A stretch of DNA of 64,000 nucleotides from REEB481 sp964586595 (GTDB lineage Bacteria > Bacteroidota > Bacteroidia > NS11-12g > UBA955), in assembly GCA_964586595.1 (NCBI GenBank), contig CAZPHB010000004.1, positions 62,001 through 126,000 on the forward strand, read 5' to 3'. The notes under the pieces are model-generated. The model worked only from the letters and a program-made list of their open reading frames with translations, was not told where the DNA came from and ran no database searches. The position numbers and the translations under genes are program-made. Shown here piece after piece: positions 9,704 through 19,252 of the stretch (position 1 is its first letter; each line of letters begins with the position of its first letter).

Positions 9704-10690
9704 TTACGCAAGCAAGCGTTCGGCTTCTGTCTGTAATCGGGCTGCGTCAATGGGAACTACGCCTGTGTATTCACACACAATGCCGCCTGCCAGATTGCTC
9801 AGTGCCGCAAGCAATTTGATGTCCGTTTTGAGCGCCAGGCACAGCGCCGCCACGCTGACCACGGTATCGCCTGCACCGGAAACATCGGCAATGGTGCGCA
9901 GGTGCGCAGGAATATGATGCATTTGATCCTGATCGGCAATGACTACACCTTGTTCGGAAAGTGTGACCATGGTGTAGGAATTTCCCAGCTGTTCTTGCAG
10001 CGAAGCAACTGCTTCCCGGAGATGCTCAAGCTGTTTTAAATCCTCGCTGATGTTTAAACCTTCCCTGATTTCTTTGAGGTTGGGCTTAAAGAGTGTCACA
10101 CCGGTATATTCCAGGAAATTCTTCTTTTTGGGATCAACAACTACGGGAACACCTGCCTCATGAGCCAATGCAATGATGGCTTTGATGTTTCCTTCATGAA
10201 GCACGCCTTTGTTGTAGTCTTCCATGATCATCACATCGGCTTCTTCCAATTCCCGTTTTACCGATTCGAGCAAAAGGAAACTGTCCATTTTGTCCAGATT
10301 ATCAGTAAGCTCATGGTCAATGCGCACAATTTGATGCTTATTTCCAATCACCCTGGTTTTGGTGGTTGTTTTCCGCTTATCGCTTTCCAGGATGCCACGT
10401 TCCGACAAACCCCGGGCCCGGAGCAACTCGCGCAGGCCGGAACCTTCTTTATCAGATCCTATAACGGTACATAATACAGGCTGGGCACCTAATGCATGCA
10501 CGTTCAACGCCACATTTCCGGCACCTCCAAGGCGGGTTTCCTGTTTGTTGACCAGCACCACAGGCACCGGGGCCTCTGGCGAGATGCGGTCCACGCTGCC
10601 AAAGTAATAGGCATCAACCATCACATCGCCCACAATAAGCACTTTCAAACTGCGGAAGGAGCGAAACAGCGATTCAAAATTTGTATCCAT
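9704..10690 (-). CDS. PfkB-family kinase, D-glycero-beta-D-manno-heptose-7-phosphate kinase-like (RfaE domain I)
   Basis: A 328-residue ribokinase-fold sugar kinase. It opens with VLIVGDVMVDAYYFGSVDRI and the substrate block SPEAPVPVV...RLGGAGNVALN typical of RfaE/HldE domain I, and ends with the anion-hole and catalytic motif DVSGAGDTVVSVAALCLAL. The known reaction converts heptose-7-phosphate to heptose-1,7-bisphosphate in ADP-heptose synthesis for LPS. The nucleotidyltransferase domain found in E. coli HldE is absent, as in organisms with separate genes. The ATG at 10690 is preferred over the upstream TTG. Confidence 0.87.
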   Translation of the reverse strand: MDTNFESLFRSFRSLKVLIVGDVMVDAYYFGSVDRISPEAPVPVVLVNKQETRLGGAGNVALNVHALGAQPVLCTVIGSDKEGSGLRELLRARGLSERGILESDKRKTTTKTRVIGNKHQIVRIDHELTDNLDKMDSFLLLESVKRELEEADVMIMEDYNKGVLHEGNIKAIIALAHEAGVPVVVDPKKKNFLEYTGVTLFKPNLKEIREGLNISEDLKQLEHLREAVASLQEQLGNSYTMVTLSEQGVVIADQDQMHHIPAHLRTIADVSGAGDTVVSVAALCLALKTDIKLLAALSNLAGGIVCEYTGVVPIDAARLQTEAERLLA

Positions 10691-10716
10691 CAGGCACAGC
10701 AAAGTTAATGGAAAGC

Positions 10717-11910
10717 TTACTGGAGTTGGTCCAAGGCAAGCTTCATCCGGGAACAGGCCTTTAACAGGCTCTTTTCATCAGTGGCATAAGAAAGTCGGAT
10801 GCACGCAGGCATGCCAAAAGCATCACCTGCAACTGTTGCCACCAGCGCTTCATTGAGCAGGTATATGGCCAATTCATTGGCATCATGAATGATCTTCCCC
10901 TGAAAAGATTTACCGATGTATGATGAAACATCCGGAAATACATAAAAGGCACCTTCCGGAACATTGAGCTTTAGCCCTTCAATTTTAGCAAGTTCGGCAA
11001 GCACAAGGTTGCGCCGCGTACGGAACACTTCACGCATGTGGTGCGTTGGTTCCATGGTTCCGTCGAGGGCGGCTATGCCTGCCTTTTGCGCAATGCTGTT
11101 GGCACCGCTGGTAAATACTCCCTGGAGTTTTTCACAGGCTTTTACAAGCCATTGAGGACCAGCCATATATCCGATGCGCCAGCCGGTCATGGCATAACCT
11201 TTAGACAAGCCATTCACCACGGCGGTGCGTTCTTTAAATCCGGGAAGCGAGGCAATGCTCAGGTGGCTTCCTTCAAAAATGATGTGTTCATAGATTTCAT
11301 CACTTACCACCAGAATATCCGGAAAATCACGCAGCACCTCAGCATATTTCCTCAGGTCTTCCGGCTGATACACCGTGCCGCTTGGGTTGCAGGGACTGCT
11401 GAACAGGAACATCTTGGTTTTGGGCGTGATGGCCGCACGCAATTGCGCGGCACTTGGTTTGAAATCCTGCGCTACAGTAGTGTTCAATATTACCGGAACA
11501 CCACCGGCATAGCGAACCATGGAAGGATAACTCACCCAAAATGGCGCCGGAATGATCACCTCATCGCCCGGATTGAGCACCGACAACATGATGTTTATGA
11601 GGGTGTGTTTTGCCCCGGTGCTAACGATCACTTCTGATGGTTGGTAGGACAACCCGTTTTCGCGCAGCAGCTTGCGGCAAATGGCCTCCCTGAAATCCTG
11701 GAAACCCAATACCGGAGTATAGTGCGTATGACCGTCTTTGATGGCTTGAACTGCGGCAGCGCCAATGTGCTCGGGCGTGGTAAAATCAGGTTCCCCTATG
11801 CTCAGACTCACCACATCTTTCCCGGCTTCTTTCAGCTCCCTGGCCAGCTTGGTCATAGCCAATGTTTCGCTTTCGTTGATTTCGTCAATTCTATGCGCAG
11901 CGTGTAGCAT
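10717..11910 (-). CDS. Class I pyridoxal-phosphate aminotransferase (aspartate aminotransferase-like)
   Basis: A 397-residue fold-type I aminotransferase. Visible markers are SLSIGEPDFTTPEHI near the N-terminus, SPCNPSGTVY around the substrate-binding Asn, VVSDEIYEHIIF with the PLP-ring Asp and Tyr, the Schiff-base lysine in NGLSKGYAMTGWRIGY, and a C-terminal substrate-binding arginine in CIRLSYA. It is closest in appearance to the AspC subgroup Ib; exact substrate pair unknown. The frame is open to 12015 but that extension overlaps the divergent glycosyltransferase, so the ATG at 11910 is chosen. Confidence 0.9.
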   Translation of the reverse strand: MLHAAHRIDEINESETLAMTKLARELKEAGKDVVSLSIGEPDFTTPEHIGAAAVQAIKDGHTHYTPVLGFQDFREAICRKLLRENGLSYQPSEVIVSTGAKHTLINIMLSVLNPGDEVIIPAPFWVSYPSMVRYAGGVPVILNTTVAQDFKPSAAQLRAAITPKTKMFLFSSPCNPSGTVYQPEDLRKYAEVLRDFPDILVVSDEIYEHIIFEGSHLSIASLPGFKERTAVVNGLSKGYAMTGWRIGYMAGPQWLVKACEKLQGVFTSGANSIAQKAGIAALDGTMEPTHHMREVFRTRRNLVLAELAKIEGLKLNVPEGAFYVFPDVSSYIGKSFQGKIIHDANELAIYLLNEALVATVAGDAFGMPACIRLSYATDEKSLLKACSRMKLALDQLQ

Positions 11911-11983
11911 GAACGGCAAACTTAATCCATTTTCAGCATAGCCGCATTCCGGCTGTTTCACTCTGTGCTCTTGCGTTAACTTT

Positions 11984-13198
11984 GTGGCCCGGGTGAAGAT
12001 TTTATTTGTAGCCAACCGCTTTCCCTATCCCCCTTTTCGCGGAGATAAACTCAAGATATGGAATCTTGCACGCCGCCTGTCGAAAAACCACGAACTGCAC
12101 CTGATCACCTTTCTTGAACATGAGGAGGACGCCCGGCATCTTCCCGAACTGCAGCAACACTTTTCCAAGATTACGTTGGTGCGTCTGCCAAAGCTGCAAG
12201 CGCTGATTCAATGCGTGCTGGCAATTCCGGGGCAAATGCCTTTTCAGGTCGCTTATTTTAAATCGAAGGCATTTCGGAACACCTTATTGGGGCAATTAAA
12301 CGAACATGACTACGATGCCATTCATGTGCAGCACCTGAGGATGTCGCAGTACTTTCCGAATCCCGGCCAGATGCCTGTGGTTTTGGATTTACCCGATGCA
12401 TTTTCCTTGTATTGGCAAAGAAGAAGTATGGTGCCCCGGCCCTGGTGGCAGCGTTTTTTCGATACCATCGAGCAAAAACGAATCGCAAGGTATGAGCAGG
12501 TGCTGAATCGATTTCCACTAAATCTGGTATGCAGTCTGGAAGACCTGGACTTCCTGCACAAGGAACATCCCGAAGCCCAAATCGACCTCTTGCCCAATGG
12601 CGTGGACAGCAATGCCTTTCAACCGAAAACATCTGAAGAGAGGACGGACAAACGACTGCTCTTTACCGGCAATATGGATTATGCACCGAATGTGGATGCG
12701 GTAGTGCATTTTACCCATAACATCCTGCCACACATTCGCAAGAAACACCCGGATGTGCAATTCACCATCGCCGGACAAAGGCCCGTGGCTGCTGTAAAAG
12801 CCCTGCAAGGACCCGGTGTTTCTGTTACCGGTTTTGTACCCAACCTGGCCGATGAATATGCACAGGCCACCCTGGTGGTTGCCCCCCTGCGGTTCGGCGC
12901 CGGAACACAAAATAAAGTGCTTGAGGCTTTCAGCATGGCCGTTCCTGTGGTATGCACTCCCGTTGGTTTTAAAGGCTTGGGTATTGAAAGCGGCGAAGGC
13001 GCCGTGATGTGCAACACGGATGAGGCCTTTGCAGCTTCCGTGATTCATTTGTTGGAACAACCGGAACTGAGGCATTCCATCGGAAACAAAGGCCGGGAAC
13101 TGGTGGAAACCCGCTTCGACTGGAACATAATTGCATTAAAACTTGAAGCATTTTTTTACAAAGTGGCCAAGCATCGGCGCAATCCTGCTCGTCCTTAA
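11984..13198 (+). CDS. GT4-family glycosyltransferase
   Basis: A 404-residue GT-B glycosyltransferase. The N-terminal domain opens with VKILFVANRFPYPPFRGDKLKIWNLARRL, the C-terminal domain has LPNGVDSNAF, LLFTGNMDYAPNVDAV, and the donor-binding region APLRFGAGTQNKVLEAFSMAVPVVCTP with the EX7E-type acidic pair. It resembles the sugar-transferase group seen in exopolysaccharide clusters. The start is GTG at 11984 or at 11993. Its last 56 bases overlap the reading frame of the next membrane protein gene, which suggests coupled expression and a shared role in surface polysaccharide or glycoprotein synthesis. Confidence 0.87.
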   Translation: MARVKILFVANRFPYPPFRGDKLKIWNLARRLSKNHELHLITFLEHEEDARHLPELQQHFSKITLVRLPKLQALIQCVLAIPGQMPFQVAYFKSKAFRNTLLGQLNEHDYDAIHVQHLRMSQYFPNPGQMPVVLDLPDAFSLYWQRRSMVPRPWWQRFFDTIEQKRIARYEQVLNRFPLNLVCSLEDLDFLHKEHPEAQIDLLPNGVDSNAFQPKTSEERTDKRLLFTGNMDYAPNVDAVVHFTHNILPHIRKKHPDVQFTIAGQRPVAAVKALQGPGVSVTGFVPNLADEYAQATLVVAPLRFGAGTQNKVLEAFSMAVPVVCTPVGFKGLGIESGEGAVMCNTDEAFAASVIHLLEQPELRHSIGNKGRELVETRFDWNIIALKLEAFFYKVAKHRRNPARP

Positions 13199-14507
13199 TG
13201 CCGGCTTGCTGGTGCTTTCTGCTGCATGGTGGCCTTTGCGGATGCTTTACGCAGACAGCGCATTCATGGGATGGCGCCTGTTTCAGCACGGCCAGCTGGA
13301 ATTTGGCCACCTGAGGTTCAGCTCCCTGATCACCCAATTCCTCCCATGGGTGGCCGTAAACACGGGGATGGAACTGAACACCGTGTTGAGCCTGTACAGC
13401 TTCAGCCTGCAACTGCCATTGTTTGTGCTTGCCTGGTATGCTTTCAGGAAGAAATTGCATGGAACAGCCCTGGCTAGTTTTCTGTTGTGCACCGTTTGGA
13501 CTTCTACCGCATGGTTCACTCCGGCCAGCGAAATGTTCCTCGCCGCAACTTTTGCCCTCGCCTGGCTTGCGGTACAAAACCATTCAGAAAAACCGTTTGC
13601 AGCAGCCATCCTGTTTTTTGTGGCAGCATTAACGCACAGCGGGATCCTGCCTGCGCTGGCATTGCTCGCCTTTGTTCATGCGGTTCATAATCCTGCAAAA
13701 AAATGGATGCCAACGGCATTGGCACTTATGTTCGTAGTGGCATTGAAATGGCTCATTACCGACAGTTACGAACACGGCTTTCTGGCCAAGCTCCTGCAAC
13801 CGTCATTGCTTTCGCGCGCTTATCTGCCCGCGTATCTTGGCCGTACCATCACTCAAGGTTCCGGAGCGGCCATGTTGGTTATGGGCTGCCTGACAGCTGC
13901 AATCATGGCCGAGACGCCGCGCCGGCTGCTGTGGCATGGCCTGTCGTCCATCGGCCTCTTGCTGCTATTCGCGCTCATCTTTTGGGAAGGCGACAACGAC
14001 CAGGTGATGGAAAAGAACCTGATTCCTTTGAGTTTATTCCTCTGTCATCCTTTGATTCAGGCATACAATGAACCTTTGAAATCACGCAAGTTCACACTTG
14101 TCCTGCCCCTGTTATTGCTGTTCGGCGCCTGGCAAACCCAACAAGGACAGGCTTGGGCCCTGAACCGGTTCAAACAACTGCGGAAACTGAGCCACTATAC
14201 CCGAACAACATGCCCGAACGGAAAACTCGTCCTGACAGGCAACACAGAAAACTTTGACATGAAATTGCACGCCTGCTGGGCTTTACCTTATGAAACACTT
14301 ATGTACAGCAGGATCTACACGCCCGAACAAAGCGCGGTTTCCGTGAAATTATTGCGCGAAGAACCCATTGGGCGGAGCTATCAGGAAGATGTATTTGTGG
14401 GCGCCGTTTTCGAACCACCACTGCCGGGAAAAAAGCTGCGCGCACGCGGCTACAATCTGCAACCTGCAGGCTATTGCACCAGAGCTGCGAACCTTTGCCG
14501 CTGGTAA
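13143..14507 (+). CDS. Multi-TM membrane protein, unknown function
   Basis: About 454 residues with some ten hydrophobic segments spread over the whole length and a short soluble tail (~residues 370-454). The segment after the first TM has YADSAFMGW, an acidic loop like that in the protein at 1741-3249, so a GT-C-type transferase is possible but not shown. The only in-frame early start is TTG at 13143, inside the preceding glycosyltransferase; no in-frame ATG occurs before the MLYADS position, which would cut off the first membrane segment. So the start is uncertain. Confidence 0.65.
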   Translation: MKHFFTKWPSIGAILLVLNAGLLVLSAAWWPLRMLYADSAFMGWRLFQHGQLEFGHLRFSSLITQFLPWVAVNTGMELNTVLSLYSFSLQLPLFVLAWYAFRKKLHGTALASFLLCTVWTSTAWFTPASEMFLAATFALAWLAVQNHSEKPFAAAILFFVAALTHSGILPALALLAFVHAVHNPAKKWMPTALALMFVVALKWLITDSYEHGFLAKLLQPSLLSRAYLPAYLGRTITQGSGAAMLVMGCLTAAIMAETPRRLLWHGLSSIGLLLLFALIFWEGDNDQVMEKNLIPLSLFLCHPLIQAYNEPLKSRKFTLVLPLLLLFGAWQTQQGQAWALNRFKQLRKLSHYTRTTCPNGKLVLTGNTENFDMKLHACWALPYETLMYSRIYTPEQSAVSVKLLREEPIGRSYQEDVFVGAVFEPPLPGKKLRARGYNLQPAGYCTRAANLCRW

Positions 14508-14582
14508 AGAATATTGATCGCCATTCTGAAGTAAGTACTTCTAATGGGTACATTTGCAGCCAAAGTGTTTGAAGTGAAGCCT

Positions 14583-16670
14583 ATGATGAGAATTGTGTAC
14601 ACAGCCTTATTCCTGCTCACAGCTGGCAGTGCGGCTGCGCAAAATTGTGGCAGCGATATCTGGTTGCAAAACTACCTTAAAGAACATCCGGAAGCCGTGG
14701 ACCAGATCAAGGCTCTTGATGAAGGAGCCCGTCAATACAAACCTTCCGGAGTGCGTGCCAAGTACATCATCCCGGTTGTTTTTCACGTCATCCATACCGG
14801 AGGTCCCGAAAACATCAGCAAGGAACAAATCCTGGATCAAATGCGCGTGCTGAACCAGGATTTCAGCCTCACCAACCCCAATAAGAGCAAGATCCGCACG
14901 CCCTTTAAAACACTGGCTGCGGTGGCCGACATCGAATTTCGGCTTGCGCGTATTGACCCCAACGGGAATTGCACCGATGGCATCAACCGGGTGTATTCTC
15001 CGCTTGGCGTAGATGTGAATCAATCTACTGAAGATGTAAAATTCCTCAGCGGCGCGCGCTGGGATTACCGCAGATACCTGAACATCTGGGTAGTTACCAG
15101 TATCGACAATGGCGGCGGACAAGGAACCATATTGGGTTATGCCGTATTCCCTTTTGCAACCTCAGCATCCAGAGACGGCATTGTGATTCGTCACGACCGT
15201 GTGGGCACTATCGGCACGGCAACTCCGTCAGACAGCGGTCGCACCCTGACCCATGAAGTGGGCCACTGGCTCGGATTGTACCACACCTTCCAGGACGGAT
15301 GCTTTGGAAACAACGATCAATGCGACGACACGCCTCCTGTGGCTTCAACCTTCACCAACGCCAACTGCCCGGCAAACGGTAACTCTTGTACCAACGATGT
15401 TCCTGACCTGCCCGACCAATGGGAAAACTTTATGGACTATTCGGAAGGAAGCTGCATGGCCATGTTTACACCTGACCAGCGCGACCGCATGTGGTATTTC
15501 CTGGGCATCAGCTCAGGAGGAAGGGCATTGAATGTGAGCACTACAAACCTCACCACAAATACGGGCGTGGTGCCGCAAACCGCTGTTGCTCCGGTAGCGA
15601 ATTTCAGCGCTTCAAGACTGGTTGTTTGTACCGGGGAACCCGTGCGCTTTTTTGACGAATCATGCAAAGGACTTGTAAGTGCACGCAGTTGGTCTTTCCC
15701 TGGATCCAGCACGCCTTCAAGCAATGCAGAATCTCCCACAGTCATTTACCAGTCGCCCGGCACCTATGCTGTTACGCTGCTGGTTCAGAACAGCCGCGGC
15801 AGCAATCAGATGAGCAAAACGGACTACATCACCGTTAAACCGGCTAGTGCCAGCCTGAAAAGCCCATTAATTGAAGGCTTCGAAAGCAGCTTCCCGGCCC
15901 CGGGTTGGACCAGTTATACCGTGAACAACAAAGGTTGGAATACCACGGCTTCCTCATTCCATTACGGTGCACAAAGCTTGGTTTTACCGATCAACAGCTC
16001 ATTCACCGCGGGCCTGCGCTACGCCTTTGAAACCCCGCAGTTTGACATCAGTCCCATCAAAGGCCAATCCCCGAAATTGTCGTTTATGGTTGGATATGCC
16101 CGTCGCGATGCAAACACCAATGAGGTGCTTCGGATTTATATCAGCACCAACTGCGGCGCCACCTGGAATCAAATTCTGGAGCGAAGCGGCGCCGGACTTG
16201 CTTCGGTTACCAGCCTGACACCAGGCTTCGCGCCTGCTGCTCTTTCAGATTGGAAACGCATCAACCTGAGCCTTACGCCCTACGAAAATGCCACCAATAT
16301 GGCGTTCAAATTTGAAGTGGAAAGCGCTGCCGGTAATCCTGTCTATATCGACGACATCAACATCAGCCAGTATTTCACTTCAGTGGAAGCCATCAACGGA
16401 ACACCCGTCATGGCTGCCGAAGTATTTCCAAACCCAAGTCAGGAAGATGCAGCTCTTCGCATCAGCCTCCGGGCCCCCTGCACCGGCAACCTGCGTATTC
16501 TGGATGCTACCGGCCGCATACTGCACGCAGCATCAGGCAATACGCTTCCCTCAGGAACACATACCCTTCCCTTGAACCTCAAACAAAAGGCGTTAAAACC
16601 AGGCGTTTATTTTGTTCAATTTGAAGGTGCAGGTTTCAACATCGTTAAACCCCTCTCTTACACGCCGTAA
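14583..16670 (+). CDS. Secreted M43 (pappalysin-type) zinc metalloprotease with PKD domain and T9SS sorting signal
   Basis: About 695 residues: signal peptide (~1-20), a protease domain, a PKD domain (~residues 330-420), a beta-sandwich region (~430-610), and a C-terminal T9SS type A sorting domain (motif EVFPNPSQEDA, ending KPGVYFVQF). The zinc site is HEVGHWLGLYH with H224, H228 and H234; GSCMAMFTPDQ supplies the region of the methionine turn. Such proteins are exported by the type IX system and digest extracellular protein. The ATG at 14583 (or 14586) directly precedes the signal peptide, so the longer frame from 14544 is rejected. It lies just upstream of topA but is functionally unrelated. 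Confidence 0.88.
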   Translation: MMRIVYTALFLLTAGSAAAQNCGSDIWLQNYLKEHPEAVDQIKALDEGARQYKPSGVRAKYIIPVVFHVIHTGGPENISKEQILDQMRVLNQDFSLTNPNKSKIRTPFKTLAAVADIEFRLARIDPNGNCTDGINRVYSPLGVDVNQSTEDVKFLSGARWDYRRYLNIWVVTSIDNGGGQGTILGYAVFPFATSASRDGIVIRHDRVGTIGTATPSDSGRTLTHEVGHWLGLYHTFQDGCFGNNDQCDDTPPVASTFTNANCPANGNSCTNDVPDLPDQWENFMDYSEGSCMAMFTPDQRDRMWYFLGISSGGRALNVSTTNLTTNTGVVPQTAVAPVANFSASRLVVCTGEPVRFFDESCKGLVSARSWSFPGSSTPSSNAESPTVIYQSPGTYAVTLLVQNSRGSNQMSKTDYITVKPASASLKSPLIEGFESSFPAPGWTSYTVNNKGWNTTASSFHYGAQSLVLPINSSFTAGLRYAFETPQFDISPIKGQSPKLSFMVGYARRDANTNEVLRIYISTNCGATWNQILERSGAGLASVTSLTPGFAPAALSDWKRINLSLTPYENATNMAFKFEVESAAGNPVYIDDINISQYFTSVEAINGTPVMAAEVFPNPSQEDAALRISLRAPCTGNLRILDATGRILHAASGNTLPSGTHTLPLNLKQKALKPGVYFVQFEGAGFNIVKPLSYTP

Positions 16671-16672
16671 CC

Positions 16673-19249
16673 ATGGCCGACAAAATCAAAAACCTGGTCA
16701 TCGTGGAGTCGCCTGCCAAGGCGAAGACCATTGAAAAGTACCTGGGCAAAGAATTCACGGTTCGCTCCTCCATGGGTCATATTCGCGACCTAAAAAAGGG
16801 GGATGGCGCCATCGACACCGCAGCCGGTTATACCCCGATGTATGAGGTTACACCAGATAAGAAAACGCTGGTGGCCGAATTGAAAAAACTGGCCGGCAAA
16901 GCAGAGACCATTTGGCTTGCAACGGACGAAGACCGAGAAGGAGAAGCCATTTCATGGCATCTGTTTGAGGTGCTCGGACTTAAAGACAGCAGCACCCGCC
17001 GCATAGTTTTCAATGAAATCACCAAACCCGCCATTGAACATGCCGTTCAAAATCCGCGAACCATCGACCGCCATCTGGTAGATGCTCAGCAGGCGCGCAG
17101 GGTTTTGGATCGCCTGGTGGGATACGAACTGTCTCCGGTGCTTTGGAAAAAGGTCAAACCTTCCCTCAGCGCCGGTCGCGTGCAAAGCGTGGCTGTAAGA
17201 CTGATTGTGGACCGTGAACGTGAAATCAACGATTTTACCAGCCGCAGCGATTTTCGGATCAGTGCGGAATTTGAAACTGCCACAAATAAGAAAATCAAGG
17301 CTGCACTCGACACGCGTTTCGCTTCAGAAGAAGAAGCCGCCAGCTTCCTGCAATCCTGCATCCCTTCCCAATTCCGGGTGGCTTCCGTAGAAGTGAAACC
17401 GGCCTTCAGAAGTCCCGCACCACCCTTCACCACCTCTACCCTGCAACAGGAAGCAAGCAGGAAGCTGGGATTCAGCGTGGCACAAACAATGCAGGTGGCC
17501 CAAAGGCTATACGAAAACGGCCACATCACCTACATGCGTACCGATTCGGTGAACCTTTCCAAGCTCGCCATCGGCGCAGCCGCACAGGAAATCACCAAGG
17601 TTTATGGCAAAGAATTCTCCCAGCCAAGAAATTACACCACCAAAAACGAATCGGCACAGGAAGCACACGAAGCCATCAGGCCAACCTATTTCAACGAGCA
17701 CAGCGCCGGTTCAGACCTCGCCGAACGCAAGTTGTACGACCTGATCTGGAAGCGATCCATCGCAAGCCAGATGAGCAAAGCCGAACTGGAAAAAACCATC
17801 ATCACCATTGAAGGCAGTGGATTGAAGGCTCGGTTCATCGCCGAAGGCGAAGTGATACGTTTCGAAGGCTTTTTGAAGGTTTATGTGGAAGGACTGGATG
17901 ATTCTGAAGACGATGAACAGTCTGCACTGCTTCCAAAGGTGGCACCGAACGAAACCCTGATTCCCCTGAACATCAGCGCCACCCAAAAATACAACAGACC
18001 GGCGCCGCGCTACACAGAAGCCAGTCTGGTGAAGAAAATGGAAGAACTGGGCATTGGCCGTCCATCAACCTATGCACCAACCATTTCCACCATCCAAAAA
18101 AGAGCATACGTAGAAAAAGCCAGTCGCGAAGGCATCGAACGCGCATTTACTGTGCTCAGCCTGAGCCATGGCAGCATCAGCAGAACGGTGAAATCAGAAA
18201 TTACCGGTCAGGAAAAAAATAAGTTATTCCCTACCGATATAGGCATCCTCGTAACTGATTTCCTTGCTGCCCATTTCCCTGAAATCATGGATTTCGGCTT
18301 CACGGCAAGCGTGGAAAAGGACTTTGACGAGATTGCCGACGGCAAGACCCGTTGGGTGGACATGATCGACGATTTTTACAAGCCGTTTCAGGTGCATGTG
18401 CAAAAAACACTTGCGGAAGCCGATCGGGTAACAGGAGAACGCATCCTGGGAACCGATCCCAAAACCGGCCATACCATTTTGGTGCGCATGGGTAGGTTTG
18501 GACCACTGGTTCAAATTGGCAGCAAAACAGAAACAAGTACGCCACAATTCGCCAGCCTTCAGAAAGATCAATCGCTGGAGCATATCACCCTGGAAGCTGC
18601 TTTGGATTTATTCAAACTGCCCAGAGAAATTACGCTGATTGACGGGTTGCCCGTGGTGGCTGCTTTGGGGAAATATGGTCCTTACCTGAAGCACGACGGT
18701 CAATTTTATGCTGTACCCAAAGGAACGGATCTGCTGGCCATGACTCCTGAAGAAGCCGCTGCATTCATCATGGCTGCGCGCAATGCGCCTAAGCTGCCCA
18801 TAGATCTGGGCGAGATGGATGGCGTTAAGGTACAGGTGAACAAAGGTCGATTTGGTCCTTACGTAAAACTGGGAAACCTGTTCGTAACCATTCCCAAGGG
18901 AGAAGATATGTTCAGCATCACGCTGGAACGCGCCAAGGAACTGATTGCCGATAAAGCCAAGGCAGAAGCCGCTAAAATCATCAAGACTTTTGCTGAAGAT
19001 AAAGACGTTCAGGTATTGAAAGGCCGCTACGGCCCTTACCTGGCCAAAGGCAGGGACAACTTCATGATTCCGAAGGGTCAGGATCCGGAAACCCTCACCT
19101 GGGAACAGGCACAGGCCTTGATGGCCAGCGGCGCAGGCAAGAAAAAAACCACCAAAGCGGCGGCAAGCTCCATCAAACCAGCTGCCGTAAAGGCCAAGGG
19201 TACTGCCAAGAAAACCACCACAGCCAAAGGCGGAAAGAAAAAATCCTAA
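16673..19249 (+). CDS. topA: DNA topoisomerase I
   Basis: An 858-residue type IA topoisomerase that relaxes negatively supercoiled DNA. The N-terminal Toprim domain shows LVIVESPAKAKTIEKYLG and the acidic DEDREGEA motif; the cleavage tyrosine is Y287 in ITYMRTDSVNLS. The C-terminal third has repeated basic modules (KYGPYLKHDG, RFGPYVKLG, RYGPYLAKG) in place of classic Cys4 zinc fingers, and the protein ends in a Lys/Ala/Thr-rich tail that should bind DNA. This zinc-free repeat form is usual for Bacteroidota. The ATG at 16673 follows the protease stop by two bases. Confidence 0.95.
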   Translation: MADKIKNLVIVESPAKAKTIEKYLGKEFTVRSSMGHIRDLKKGDGAIDTAAGYTPMYEVTPDKKTLVAELKKLAGKAETIWLATDEDREGEAISWHLFEVLGLKDSSTRRIVFNEITKPAIEHAVQNPRTIDRHLVDAQQARRVLDRLVGYELSPVLWKKVKPSLSAGRVQSVAVRLIVDREREINDFTSRSDFRISAEFETATNKKIKAALDTRFASEEEAASFLQSCIPSQFRVASVEVKPAFRSPAPPFTTSTLQQEASRKLGFSVAQTMQVAQRLYENGHITYMRTDSVNLSKLAIGAAAQEITKVYGKEFSQPRNYTTKNESAQEAHEAIRPTYFNEHSAGSDLAERKLYDLIWKRSIASQMSKAELEKTIITIEGSGLKARFIAEGEVIRFEGFLKVYVEGLDDSEDDEQSALLPKVAPNETLIPLNISATQKYNRPAPRYTEASLVKKMEELGIGRPSTYAPTISTIQKRAYVEKASREGIERAFTVLSLSHGSISRTVKSEITGQEKNKLFPTDIGILVTDFLAAHFPEIMDFGFTASVEKDFDEIADGKTRWVDMIDDFYKPFQVHVQKTLAEADRVTGERILGTDPKTGHTILVRMGRFGPLVQIGSKTETSTPQFASLQKDQSLEHITLEAALDLFKLPREITLIDGLPVVAALGKYGPYLKHDGQFYAVPKGTDLLAMTPEEAAAFIMAARNAPKLPIDLGEMDGVKVQVNKGRFGPYVKLGNLFVTIPKGEDMFSITLERAKELIADKAKAEAAKIIKTFAEDKDVQVLKGRYGPYLAKGRDNFMIPKGQDPETLTWEQAQALMASGAGKKKTTKAAASSIKPAAVKAKGTAKKTTTAKGGKKKS

Positions 19250-19252
19250 ACT

